The notes beneath the pieces were generated by a model, which did not search any database, was not told the DNA's origin, and worked only from the letters and a program-made list of their open reading frames with translations. Both the position numbers and the translations under genes were made by a program. From Undaria pinnatifida (taxonomy: Eukaryota > Sar > Phaeophyceae > Laminariales > Alariaceae), in NCBI GenBank assembly GCA_012845835.1, contig JABAKD010000013.1, positions 534,501 through 598,500 on the forward strand: a stretch of DNA of 64,000 nucleotides, read 5' to 3'. Every line of letters begins with the position of its first letter. Position 1 is the stretch's first letter. Shown piece after piece: positions 1 through 11,129 of this stretch.

Positions 1-775
1 GAATGAGTGTGATCACAACAACAAATACACGTATTTCATTATCGCTCGCTCGTTCGCTCGCCCGCCTTCGCTCTTGTTACTACTATCATCCATGATTATA
101 CTCTGTTTTGATGTGATGAATACCTTAGTACATGTTTGACGAGAATACTCGTATACGTGATACATATCGTAGCACGAGTACGAATGAGTGTGGTTAAGAC
201 AACAAATGCATGCATTCAATTACCAACTACACAATAGACATATACCTCGTACGATTACACCTCATGTATAGCGCCAGCAGGCCAAAAAACGAGAGGTTCA
301 TCGATGAGCAGTCGCGTGGCTCGTGGGGTGTGCTTTTCACTTGATTTTAGATTGTACCCGTTTTTGAGAAAAAAGTGACCGGGTATACCCGTTTTTGGTT
401 ATTGCCCTAATTTTAACATTCAATTGACCATGTACGTTATCCCTTCAACGCGTGTTACGATAGCCACTAGGAATTCCGCGAACACACTTAACAGAATGTT
501 AATCCTTACGGGCTGCCTACCCTAACACCGTAACACCTTAACGCATATACTTCGGTTAATACGGGATCAAGGCATCACTAACATTATGTTACACGATCGC
601 CCGCCAATAGCGTAACACACTAGCACTATGTTATCACACAACCCAGAAAGTAGTTAACGCATTAGCGTAATGTTTTCCATTTTTTTCGCTGACCCGTAAT
701 ATGTACATCAAATGTTAATTGTTGCGTTGTCCGAGGTGTGAATTATTGCACCTGGTATGATATGTAAACTTCAAT
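1..775. other. Non-coding stretch with a short duplicated segment
   Basis: No coding region is recognised. A segment of about 45 bp beginning GAATGAGTGTG at 1 recurs imperfectly at about 181. From 410 to 690 the DNA is rich in TAACAC and GTTA words, including the palindrome-like TAACATTATGTTA near 583. It looks like decayed repeat DNA, but I cannot name the family. Confidence 0.4.
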
Positions 776-1073
776 CGGTCGCCCCGGTGGTGTATCAGGT
801 TATCCTCGAGCTTGGTACAGGTCAGTTTCGTGAGTTCGAATCCCCCCGAGTGCATACTCGTACAAATTCGTGGGAAATTTTCTTGCGCACAAATTGACTT
901 GCGGAAAACGCGAGAGCGTGAGTTAGCAACACTCGATGAAAAATAGACGAGCAGTGGGATTGCTGAACCCTATGCACGATAAAAATTGAAGGCAAGAAAC
1001 GGGGAGGAGGAGGGACGACACCTGTGACCACGGCTTGTCCAGAAGCTGGAAAGTAGAAGTGTGCGAAAAATAA
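776..1073 (+). mobile_element. SINE-like element, family A, copy 1
   Basis: About 300 bp. It starts CGGTCGCCCCGGTGG and contains an A-box-like TGGTGTATCAGG and a B-box-like GAGTTCGAATCC. It ends after CTTGTCCAGAAGCTGGAAAGTAG with an A-rich tail. Three related copies lie at 8770-9096 (+), 12253-12551 (-, with an 18-nt A tail) and 61198-61490 (+). Pol III box-like words near the 5' end, an A-rich 3' end and dispersal in both orientations suggest a tRNA-derived SINE. The family name and source tRNA are not determined. Confidence 0.7.
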
Positions 1074-1089
1074 ATAAACGAATAAACTA

Positions 1090-1171
1090 CGCGCGATCGG
1101 AGTATCACACATGGCTTGCAAAGATGAGTTTCATCGAAATCTTCGATGTCACAGCTGGAGTGTATTTTTAG
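1090..1171 (-). repeat. Dispersed repeat family B, copy 1
   Basis: In reverse complement this reads CACTCCAGCTGTGACATCG, then AACTCATCTTTGCAAG, then ACTCCGATCGCGCG. The same block occurs at about 7046-7170, 11005-11120 and 51101-51220. A partial inverted piece (TTTCGACGAAA...CTCACAGCTG) lies at 13378-13420. There is no coding capacity. It lies directly next to SINE A copy 1. Class unknown (MITE or SINE fragment). Confidence 0.65.
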
Positions 1172-1454
1172 TTTTATAATAAGCGAGAGATTGTTCCATG
1201 TTAACCTCGTCCTGCTGGATTTTTCCATATTCCGGTTCACTGTTGACGAATACAACGAAAAACGCACTCGCACGTGCTTCGTACGCTGTTGATGTTGGGT
1301 TCCTGCCTAATGCCTACCTGGTATCATATCGTATGCTATATATCATATGATATCATGTGGTACTATGTTATCACTTGTAGTTTGTACACCCAAGGGCCCA
1401 TTTACGGCGGTATGTCGGTTGCACGCCGTTATATGATACCTTGCCTGGTACCGG

Positions 1455-1555
1455 TATATGATATGATATGATATGATATGATATGATATGATATGATATG
1501 ATATGGTATGATATGATATGGTATGGTATGATATGATATGGTATGGTATGACATG
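1455..1555. repeat. Pentanucleotide microsatellite (GATAT)n
   Basis: About 20 imperfect tandem copies of ATGAT/GATAT, with GGTAT variants toward the 3' side. The short open frame across it is a product of the repeat. Confidence 0.9.
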
Positions 1556-1633
1556 TAGAAGGTAGCGTCTTCAACCTGCTGTTATTTCTACCCCTCGATA
1601 TCCAGCACTATTGTCAGTGTCCTTCGGAGCATA

Positions 1634-2760
1634 AATTAGCTGCTGCGCTGTTGGCGCGGGCGCAACATTTGGGTCAACATAATAACCGTTTTGCGCAACA
1701 GTCGCCAAGAGGCTGGTTGCGCGCAGCGCGACACGCTATTTTGGGCGCGCAACATTTTTCGCCGCTGCCAGAAAAAAAAAAGTTGGCGCGTTTTTCGTTG
1801 CCGCAGGCGTTTTTTTTTGGGGGGTCTTATCGCAGTGGGCAAGTTTTTCGTCATGGCGGGGGCTACTATATAAGAGAATCGATACAAGAGAGAGTAAGAG
1901 AACTTTTTGGGTTGTCACCAAACAAATCGATCTATGAGACATTTTGTCGAATTCCCGAGATTTCTCTTATATCGAGCTCTCAAAAAAGTAATGCCGCACA
2001 CACAACGCACGCACACCCCTGCAGACGGCATACCCGACGTTTCCTATCTTGCAAAGGCTTAAATCGTTTGGATGAACAATCACGGGTCGAGGGAAGCAAA
2101 GCAAACGTGTCTAGATTAGAGACTTTGTCGGAGATGGAAAGGAGGCAGGGGAGGGTGCTTCTGGGTGAACATCGATGGGGGGCGGGAGGAGGAGCGCACA
2201 GTTTTATGCACTTACTTATTAATTATGTTGGGTGCTGATTTGTGGCGCATTTTTTCTGTTTTTAGTTGTAACGAGCAAGGGTACATAATATTATGCATCA
2301 GTGACTATTTCGTCCAACACGTTCGGAAGACTGGTTTTCGCGGGGGGGGGTAGCACAGGTGTACACAGAGAGTAGCAAACGTGAGCGCGCAGCGCTTATT
2401 GTTGTTTTCGGTGCGTATGTGCTGATGAAACAGATCGAACGGTGCATCGAGTGCACACGATGCACTGGCATTTCCGCAGCATGACGTCAACATGGCTCCT
2501 AATGCGCTCGATGAGCTCTGACATCGATTTTGCAAGGAGCAGTGTTCTAAATGGCCCTGTAGAATTTGGCCACATTGAAGTGAAAAATATCTTAAACCGA
2601 AACAAGAGAAAACCGGATATAAGAGAAATATTTCGCCTCGTGGAACCTTCTCTCTTATATCGTACCAGTAGCCACTACTGTCTGCACTTGGTTTTCAGGC
2701 GTATATTCGCGCATATGTATCGCATTTTTTTCGCGGCGCAACAGACGCCGAACCACTAAT
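1634..2760. other. Unclassified repeat-like region with GCGCAAC words and inverted repeats
   Basis: Between 1645 and 1830 the word GCGCAAC/GTTGCGC recurs in both orientations, as in subterminal regions of DNA transposons. A GATATAAGAGA-type inverted repeat occurs at about 2617-2661, and a related TATATAAGAGA near 1867. A 195-codon open frame (1651-2238) crosses the region but matches no family I know. I treat the region as non-coding mobile-element debris. Confidence 0.35.
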
Positions 2761-2879
2761 GAATGCCCTGATGTCCGTGTAGCGTGTCGACGCCTCCTCC
2801 TAGAGCGAGACCACCTCTGTTGTCACAAACTACGAAACAGCGAAAGATTACATCGCACACCGCAACGACAGATAGTACG

Positions 2880-5190
2880 GGGATTTGGCCACTGCAGTGC
2901 AATGCAATGCAATGCAAACCACAACGAATACGTCCGATTGGTCTATTAACAGCATCCTAGACCATCGTACAGAATGTTCCGGTGACATTAACAGCGTCCA
3001 AGCTCACGGAGAATGTTCGTGTGACATTCAATTTTGCGTAGGGGTATATACATCTGATACCTCTGGCACGGCATATTTTGGCATTCCAGCATGGGTTTGG
3101 TACTATTACCTTTAATCTCCAGATCAAGTTTTAGAGGTTTTGGTACCCGCAGAGGCCTTCTGGACAAGCCGCGCTCGTACGTCGTAGTACGGGTGTCTTG
3201 CCTTTTCCCCCCTGTTCTTGGGTTACTTTTTGTTTGGGTCAAGTCGGGGTTCTTTCGTCCATTCACCATCAGTTCTAGCTGTGCATCAATTTTGATCCTA
3301 GTGGTCGAAACTCGCGCTCTCGCACACTATTGGTGAATGAAGAAGAAAAGACCCTAACCCTGTGCAATATATTGACCGGCCTCTTATGCTTACCCAGCCG
3401 GGTTTCAGACTATGGTACCCCTGATGTCTTCAGACCAGAGTGTAGTCTGCTGTAGTCTGCTGTACTGGTAGCATAGTACTATACTGGTACAGTCGAGCAG
3501 CCCTGCGTTAGCAGCGGAGTTGATATTTGTAGGGTGGTGAGCGGGGCTGTGAGTTGATTGAACTTGTTGCCCATTACGACTAGTAGTTGCTAGTCGGGTA
3601 GCGCGAAATAATTGTCTTTTGTCAACAAGGCGCACACGTCGAGCCACAAACGCTCCCGGCGGGTACAAGTAACTACTGTAATACCCAGAACCTCGCAGAT
3701 TTACAGCACCTTACTACCTGCTGTAATGTACCGCTAGGGGTATCGATGGAGTAGATGTCCCACGGTAAAATCCACCTAAGCTTTGCTGCACGCGTTCCTC
3801 TCGTTTGTTGGATTTAGGACGAATTTGAGGACACTACTGGTATCGGATGACGGATAAAAATCATATAAACAATAGCGTTTGCTTAGAAATACAAGAAAAA
3901 AAAACAAAGCTGCGTTGTTTTAGCGCAGGTGCGCGTTGTTGATGCGCACAGAACAAAAGCGGCCAAAAAACGGTGTGCTCGCAAATGGGAAAGCCCTGCA
4001 CTTTCCCGTTGGCGCACAGAGTAATGGGAAGGTTGCTGTCCTCTAGAAAAAACAAGAAGAGAGTACGAACGGAGCTCAACCCGTGACAAAAACGCCGTAT
4101 CCCCGCCTTTTTAGCACTGTTATTCATCATTGGTTTTCCTTTTCGTCGGTCAGGATGGTGGCAGGACCAACAAATGCGCCCATGCCGACATTGCCGTTCA
4201 GACGACACCTGATCGGACTCTTGTTGATGCCATAGATAGAGCCAGTCGTGCGGTAGCTCACGCCGTCTCTAGCTGCTTGGCCCGCTGCTTATTCTGCCTT
4301 GACGGGGTTCGCCTTTTCACGATGCAAGTTTAGCAGTAGGGGCGAGAAAAACCGATCCAGGCTGGAAGAAGCTGGCAGGTTGTGTGGGATGCTCAAGGGG
4401 CGAGAAAAAACCGATCCAGGCTGGCAGAAGCTGGCAGGTTGTGTGGGATGCTCTAACTCGTGGCTGGTGATGTTGGCCGTGGCGCTGAGTAGCTAACACG
4501 ACGAGCGTGCGTTATGGACCAATTTCTAAAACACGTTCGGGGTGTTGCATGCATGTAGCTAGTCAATATATCGGGGGATAATAAAAAGTGGACCTTACCT
4601 ACCATTTGGTACCGGGATCAAACAGAGACATCTGTTCTAATGACTAGTCCGTGAATTTGAGTCAGTCAACTCACAGGCTTCGTGACGAGGGAAGGGCGAA
4701 CAACCGGCAGCAGGTACTGTTGTAACTCATATTTCGTAGATCCATGTTGGCTACCCACTCAAATCCTCGAATAGTTACGCAATATCTTGATAGCCCACCC
4801 TACCTGTGCTTTCAAATAGTTTGACTGCTTGACTGCGAAACGTGGGTGCAGTTCGAAATGTTCAGCGGGAAATAGGTACAGAATGGAGTTTAATAGGACA
4901 GGGTTTTTTTTAAGGGTTTCCTTAATTCTTCGTGTTTTTTTTCTCTCGATGGGGATGTTTATGGGTGATTGATGTTGATGTTGAAGATCATGCTGCATGC
5001 TACACATTTGAATGTCGGATGGCAAGCAGGATGATGGTGGTGGTGATCATGGAATAGCTCTATTTCCCATACTTGGAAGTATGCTTGTACTATTCACGTC
5101 GTTAATATCGTAGGGTAGCCGGCGGGCGCGGTTGGGTGCTAGGCCCAGGGCGGAGCAATCTATTGGCTATAGTATACGCCGGGATAAAAC
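2880..5190. other. Non-coding region with one tandem duplication
   Basis: No gene is recognised. A segment of about 58-60 bp is duplicated in tandem at 4336-4452; both copies carry AACCGATCCAGGCTGG and AGCTGGCAGGTTGTGTGGG. At 3160-3215 CTTCTGGACAAGCCG resembles the 3' part of SINE family A in reverse orientation and may be a remnant. Confidence 0.45.
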
Positions 5191-5194
5191 TACG

Positions 5195-5785
5195 GACAAG
5201 CCAACTCGTCGGTCAGATGCCCAACGCCAACTCGTCGGCCTGAGATTGAAGGAATGCCGACTGATAGTATTTCCGTCCGAGGTTTAGCCTGGCCCCTTTA
5301 GCACTACTGCCTGCCTGCCTGCCTGCACATGTTCTAGTGTCAACTGCTTGAAATTAGCGTTGCGAAATGGTTGCAGTGCGAAAAGGGTTACTGCGAAGTC
5401 GTCGGTCGGAGGTTTAAGTTGAGCCCTTTCGAACTGCACCCGCATCATTCGGGACACTCCCGTGGAATTATTCTTGGGTCATGTTTGCAGTACTACCAGG
5501 GCCAAAGGCACTTGATCGGTCTGAGGTTCGATGCCAACTCGTCGGTCAGACGTTCAATGCCAACTATTAGCATTAGTAGCTGGTCGGAGAGGTTCAATAC
5601 AAGCTCGGACGATGGTTGAATGCCAACTCGTCGGTAAGAGGTCCAGTGCCTACTCCCCGCGATCAAAGGTTCAGTGCCGACTCGTCGGTAGGAGGAAAGT
5701 TCAATGCCAACCCGTCGGTCCGCAATTGAATGCGGACTCGTAGGTCAAGGGCTCAATGTCAACTCGTCAGTGGGAGGTTTGATGC
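5195..5785. repeat. Degenerate minisatellite, about 30-bp unit
   Basis: The core AATGCCAACTCGTCGGT plus CAGAGGTTC recurs at irregular spacing through the interval, for example near 5224, 5535, 5620, 5680, 5705 and 5760, with substitutions and indels. Open frames over it are incidental. Confidence 0.75.
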
Positions 5786-6230
5786 ATGTGCTGGCTGCCA
5801 CATATCGCAAGGACTTGTGCGTTGGCTGAACTCGACGGCTATGAATAGTTATTATCTTACTGCTTGGGAGGAGTAAAGGCCAGCTATTAATAACCGACCA
5901 AAAACCAAAAACGAGACGTTGAGTCACAGCCGCGCCTGCCAGATGCAAGCACCAATTTCAGCGTGAGGCACACGAAGCAAACCGTGGTAAACGCAACCCG
6001 TGGCAAACGGGTAGGGTGTGCACCCGGATGCAGAGCAAGGAGCTAAGCGACACCTGCGTAGGGCGTGGTCATACTAGTGTTGCTGCACACGCTCTTCCTG
6101 TTGATAGGCTCTCGACAGCTTCGTTCTCGGTACTTTTAATAGCCGTACAGGGAATGGGGCCCGTTATGTCCTGGATGTTTTCTAATAGCGTTGCAGGTCA
6201 GGGGTCAGGGGAGGGGGCCCATAACGGTCA

Positions 6231-6660
6231 CGAGGGCTCCGCTCCGCGGAGGAAGACGCCGCCCGCTACGCTCGCGCAAGGAAGAATGCAACTGAGACAA
6301 GAGGCCCATAATTTGGTGCGAACGGCGAATTGATAATGCCAAGAGCTGCTTGTGCAGAGCAAATTGTCCTGTGCTGTGCTGTGTGCCTGCTGGCGGTGTC
6401 ACGTTCTGATCGGCAATACGGGTGCAATATGCGTTGGGGGGGGAAACATGGGGACCGAGAAAGATCAAATGAAGAAAAAGCAAGAAGAAGAGCGCACAGC
6501 AACACGTGTTATACCTGCTACTTGAGCTCTTACGTTCGAAATAAAGCACAGCGCAGCACGACACAGCACCGCAGCAAAGGGCAAGGCACAGCACCGCACG
6601 GCACCGCACGGCGCTGCGCTGCTGGGCTATATATAGCTGGGCTGATGTGAGCTGGTCGTG
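6231..6660 (-). mobile_element. Dispersed element family C, copy 1
   Basis: About 430 bp. One end carries GACGCCGCCCGCTACGCTCGCGC. The other end is GC-rich with repeated GCACGGC/GCACAGC words, then GGGCTATATATAGCTGGGC. The same element lies in opposite orientation at 41733-42185 and, truncated, at 42240-42548. A piece of the GCCGTGCC-rich end also occurs at 40737-40945. No protein is encoded. Probably a non-autonomous transposon. Confidence 0.65.
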
Positions 6661-6928
6661 CATTGTGATTCAACACCGTAGCACCTGGTATGCACAAACC
6701 TGGTGTTGAAGTACCGGTACGTGGTATTGAATTTTGAAGAAAAAAATGAAATCTGAGAAGCGCTGAGAAGCGCTGTCTCAGGCATCCGAGCCCCCCGCTC
6801 CGCCGTCCGGAGAGGAGAATATCTTGAAATTGGTGTGGGAAACAAACAAAAAATGGAGGCCCCTCAGGAAATCGATATTATTTGTAAGTAGTCTATAGAA
6901 CTGTCCACAAGACGAAAGTGTAACTGTT

Positions 6929-7001
6929 GTGACTTTGTGGTCTAGTGGATAGACCGTCCGCTTCTGAGCCTGGTGTGCGTGGGTTCGAATCCCGGTGTCA
7001 T
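6929..7001 (+). other. tRNA-like sequence 1 (73 nt), probably a SINE head
   Basis: It has a perfect D-stem (GGTC/GACC), an A box (TGGTCTAGTGG), a T-arm with the canonical B box GGTTCGAATCC, and a pairable acceptor stem (GTGAC/GTCAT). The length is 73 nt, as in a tRNA. The anticodon stem has two mismatches and the acceptor stem is imperfect, so it is unlikely to be a working tRNA. Related 73-nt and truncated copies follow at 7366 and 7618. Confidence 0.6.
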
Positions 7002-7045
7002 CGAAAATATATATTTAAGAAGTGAAGAAATGCGCTTCAGCCAAC

Positions 7046-7170
7046 TTCAGCTGTGAGATCGACCAACAAGGTTTTTTGGTCAAAACTCAGCTTTGCAAGC
7101 TACGTGTGATCAGTGATACTTCGATCGCGCGTGTTACGGTGTGTATACCCTCGTGAAGGATACAGGTCGG
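7046..7170 (+). repeat. Dispersed repeat family B, copy 2
   Basis: Carries CAGCTGTGAGATCGA, AACTCAGCTTTGCAAGC and TTCGATCGCGCGTGTTACGG, shared with the copies at 1090, 11005 and 51101. The spacing between tRNA-like sequences 1 and 2 exceeds that between 2 and 3 by about 185 bp, so this copy probably inserted into the tRNA-like array. Confidence 0.65.
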
Positions 7171-7365
7171 TGACTCCCCTGCTAATGCCAGGGTCAACAG
7201 GACAAGACGTTCAACCTTGTTCTGCGCACGGAAACTGTGTATAACCCGAATCGAGGGGGACAAAACCATAAACCATATACATTGATAAACATAAAAGCAT
7301 TGATGCTATACTCACAAAAAAAGGAGACGGTGACAAGCGCTGAGAAGAACACCACGGAGATCACT

Positions 7366-7438
7366 GTGACTCTTGTGGTCTAGTAGATAGACTGTTCGCT
7401 CATGAGCCGGGTTTCGTGGGTTCGAATCCGGGTGTCAT
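7366..7438 (+). other. tRNA-like sequence 2 (73 nt)
   Basis: Has TGGTCTAGTAGATAGAC, GGGTTCGAATCC and GTGAC/GTCAT ends. The anticodon-like loop is TCATGAG. It is followed by an A run (GGAAAAAAAAAGAATG). The upstream flank GCGCTGAGAAGAACACCAC is repeated before copy 3, so the whole unit of about 252 bp is tandemly repeated. Confidence 0.6.
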
Positions 7439-7617
7439 TGGAAAAAAAAAGAATGATCACATTGATTCAGTCGTCCGGAGAGGAGAATGTCTTCAAGTTA
7501 GTCTGGAAAATGGGGGCCTCACAAAAAAAGCATTGGTGGTATACTCGGAAAAAAAGGAGACGGTGGGAAGCGCTGAGAAGAACACCACAGTCACTGAGCA
7601 GCCACAGAGTCACTGCT

Positions 7618-7683
7618 GTGACTTTGTGGTCTATTAATAGTAGATAAACTGTTCGCTTATGAGCCTGGTCTTCGTTTGTTATC
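7618..7683 (+). other. tRNA-like sequence 3, decayed
   Basis: Starts GTGACTTTGTGGTCTATTAATAGTAGATA, so the A box carries an insertion. It continues GTTCGCTTATGAGCC but has lost the B box. It follows the conserved flank AGCGCTGAGAAGAACACCAC and is followed by an A-rich stretch. Confidence 0.55.
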
Positions 7684-7699
7684 GGAAAAAAAGACGATC

Positions 7700-8769
7700 C
7701 TCATAAAACAATTGGTATTTGTAAGTCTACGGTATATAAGGTGGAGCAAGAAATCAAAGAAAAGCTGGGCCGTTCCGCAAGTAATGGACGGAGGCGTTGT
7801 CCAAGTGAGACCCCCGGAGATGCTAGGAATGCACCAACCGAGCACTTTCAGCAGAAAGATAAAAATAATTGTTTCTATACTGTAATATGATTCGCAATAC
7901 AAGTATTAATATCATCCCTGCCATACTATTGCAAAACAAATGCCAATCCCCACGCGTGGTGTTGGTATGATATGATGTACCCACGATGAGTATCAACATT
8001 TCGGCAGAACAATGGTAACCCGAAATTCGTCGAACTCACGGCTGACGTCCTTGAAATATTTTTATAAAATAGTACTTAAATTTCCCATGCAACTATTAAT
8101 AAGTGCTGTACCACCGCAAATAAGCGTCCATGAGCCCATGCGGTACGCATAATATCGCTGTTGTTGGCCATGGTGGTGGTGGTGGTGCTGTTGATGCTCC
8201 GGTGATGCACCCGGAGCAATTTTTCAGCACGCATTTGGTGGCATGGAGACGTATCATCACGGTTCTCTCACGCGCTTCGACAAGCCCTCATCACTCATGA
8301 CTCATCAGTAGCTACTCTTGACTCATGACGTTTTTAGGCGACAAAATGAGTGTGGGATAAGTTTCGCTGTGAAGTTAAAAAAGAGGTCGAAGAGACATTG
8401 TACAACCCCTTGGGCACTTGAAAGGAGAATAAAAAATAAAATAAAAACGGCCATCACTAAACAACGAATACATAATCGGTCGCTGCTTGCTTTGAGAGGT
8501 GTCAGCTTTAACTTTCGAAACCCGGACAACAACGAGAGAACCTGCACCACACGGGCGGAACTTGATGCTGTTTATAGCTTTTAGCAGGCGATTGATACGG
8601 CCAAACTTGTCATTTTGACGGGTCTCCACGTCTGGGTCCCAACAGAGTGCACCACAGAGTTAACTCTAACCGCCGCATTTACCACCCCTGGACCGTACGT
8701 TAGTTCTATCCCTGTACGTGGTACCTGGAGTATGTGTGTCGGGTGTGTCAAGCTTCCCCGATTATCGTA
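7700..8769. other. Non-coding stretch
   Basis: No gene recognised. It contains a short GGTGGTGGTGGTGGTGCTG run at 8172-8190 and AT-rich segments. Short open frames show no recognisable domain. Confidence 0.4.
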
Positions 8770-9096
8770 ACATCCGGTGGCTTGAGATGGTAGCATCCAG
8801 TAACTGCTAAGGTCGATATCGCTGGTTCGAGCCCCCCCGAGTGCATGCTTGTGCTCGTCTTCGTAGGGACTTTTTCTTGCCGAAAAATTGACTCGCGGGC
8901 AGCGAGAGCGTGAGTTAGCAAAGCTCGGCGAAAGTCGACGAGCTGTGGGAATGCCGACGCCTCTGCGCGATTATGATGAAGGCACGTACCGGGGGGAAGA
9001 AGGGAACACGCCCGCGTGACTACGGTTTGTCCGAGCTCGATGAGGGCATAACCTCTTACGAGTTAAGCTGCGAAGTAATAGTGATGAAAAATAAAC
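8770..9096 (+). mobile_element. SINE-like element, family A, diverged copy 2
   Basis: Shares GGTTCGAGCCCCCCCGAGTGCATGC, then GAGAGCGTGAGTTAGCAA and the 3' GTTTGTCCGAGCT block, with copies at 776, 12253 and 61198. The 5' tRNA-like head differs (GGTAGCATCCAGTAACTGC), suggesting a separate subfamily. It ends in AAAAATAAACAT. Confidence 0.6.
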
Positions 9097-9289
9097 ATGC
9101 TGGTAAGTAGTACATAGTAATAATCGTATCACAGTCGTGATCATACCCTAATCCATTTACTATTCCCAATTACCATTGCCATTTGCGATTTACCGTATAT
9201 GATATCATACCTTCGCGCTTCGTCGCACCTGCTCATATATCCATGTAATATCACCAACGCGGCGTGGCGTACTAAGTATCCCGTTATCC

Positions 9290-9780
9290 CGTGCACCCGC
9301 CCTTGAGTGGGCGCGAGATAAAGCTGCGCACGCCAAGGACAGCACGAGGGGGGGAGGGGGTCACTTTGTTGTTGCCACATAGTTTCACCCGCGTCAGTTT
9401 GAATCCGCAGTCGAAGAATATCGGGGGAGAGGTTGTGCACCTTCAGTGTTGTACTGCAGTTATTGCCACTTTGTTTCGCCAGCGTCCTTCGATCACGCTG
9501 TTGAATTCATGGGGGGGGGGGTGATGGGCCTTCACTTACAGCACTTTTGGCCAGTTTTGTTTTGCTAAAATAGCAGAGCTTTTGGTGCCGCGATCGAAGG
9601 ATGGCGGAGTGGCGGTTTGATGGACCTTCACTAGGTATTTGTCACCGTTGTATTGCCGGCATGTTTGGTGCCGCGATCGAAGGCTAGCGGAGGGGGTGGA
9701 TGATGGACCTTCATTTTGTTCTTGCCACTTTGAAGCGTCAGCACTATTTGAGCGTTTCCCACGTACCGGCACCATGTAAA
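9290..9780. repeat. Degenerate repeats around GCGATCGAAGG / GGACCTTCA
   Basis: The words GATGGACCTTCA, CGCGATCGAAGG and TTGTTTTGCCACTTTG recur three or four times at irregular spacing. No coding region is recognised. Confidence 0.5.
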
Positions 9781-10359
9781 GGTACCTGTAACTGAAGTGC
9801 CACTATTGCAAAGGATCCTTATCGATAGAAGTAGCAACCTTGTACGAGTACCCCACTTTTGTGCCCCCCCGTAACCCTAACTCTACCGGCAACCGGCGCT
9901 TTGAGAGCTTAGAGATTTAGCCTCAGGAAAGAGGAATGTCATGCCTCTACCAGGTGTGTGTTGAACGGCGGTAGGTCACCGCTTTATATGATATGCAACT
10001 TGTACAACATTTACTCCGCCCCTTATGATACAAGCTGACAACGTTTGTCGCATTACATAAAAGGGAGTTAGACATTACCGTACATGAGGTTGTTTTTGTT
10101 TTCGAGGTATTGCTATTCAGCCTAAGGAATGTTATGAGCGATAGACGTTGGAACTCTATACAAAACTGCGTATCATCGGATGGCAAGCGTAATCATTGTA
10201 TTTCTTTATTTTATACCAAGTTTACTACAAGTACTTACTTGGTATACGAAGTGCCAGGTATCATGAATGGGATGAATGGGGTCTAGTAATAGTTATTGTA
10301 TTGTATTGTATGTGATTGACCATACCATCCTTGCTTTTGTTAGTATTCGCCTGCCAATC

Positions 10360-10950
10360 TTGTCAGGTACTAGGTAATCACCTACGAACCTGACCCTCGC
10401 AGGTATTTATGTACGGACGTGACCGTTGCAGAGATTCATTTATTAACCCGCTAATAAGATCTTGGTCAAGCCTCGCCTCACCTCCGTGTTTACCTGCATG
10501 ACCTTGGCACGCATTCACCTTTAAATATTATACGAACCTCGACAAAATTTTATCTACGAACCTGGCCCTTGCAAACATTCACCTACAGAGTATACTACAA
10601 CACAGTACACCAGTGTACGAACCTGGTCAACTTTTCACTTGCTATGTTTGAACCAAAGCGTTACAAGTGTTGACCTAAAATGCAAAATATGGCATTTGTA
10701 TTCGCCTAAGGACCTCACCCTTGCAAGGGTTTGTACCCACAAATCTTACCAACAAGTCAAAACAAAGTACATCGTACTCTACGAACGAACGAATCTGGCC
10801 AAGCACCTAGGAATGCAGCCAAGTACTAACCTACTAGTATGTATGAATATGAACCAGGCCAACAATTCATTAAGAACCTGACCAAGCATTGAATCGATTA
10901 TCTGGTCAAGTACTAATTCGATTCTGGTCAAGTAGTCACCTACGCACCTA
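10360..10950. repeat. Degenerate minisatellite, roughly 34-bp unit
   Basis: The motif TACGAACCTGACC(C/A)TTGCA...TTCACC recurs many times from 10382 to 10945 with strong divergence. Later units shorten to CTGGTCAAGTACTAA. The open frame at 10639-10881 is a product of this repeat. Confidence 0.65.
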
Positions 10951-11004
10951 TGGTGGGGATATATATTTTGTGCTGCCGCATTATATGACTACTGGTATAC
11001 TATA

Positions 11005-11120
11005 AAAATAGAAATACCCTCCAGCTGTGAGATCGAAGATTTTGTCGAAACTCATCTTTGCAAGCTGTGTGTGATACTCCGATCGCGCGTATTACGGGTC
11101 GTGTATCCTCATTATATTTA
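11005..11120 (+). repeat. Dispersed repeat family B, copy 3
   Basis: TATAAAAATAGAAATACCCTCCAGCTGTGAGATCGAAGATTTTGTCGAAACTCATC and the following block closely match 51101-51220 and, in reverse, 1090-1171. Confidence 0.7.
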
Positions 11121-11129
11121 TTTGTTGAA

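Noticed and set aside
6929-7001. Functional tRNA gene
   Set aside because: The boxes and the 73-nt length fit, but the anticodon stem has two mismatches and diverged copies follow in tandem, so a SINE-type pseudo-tRNA is more likely.
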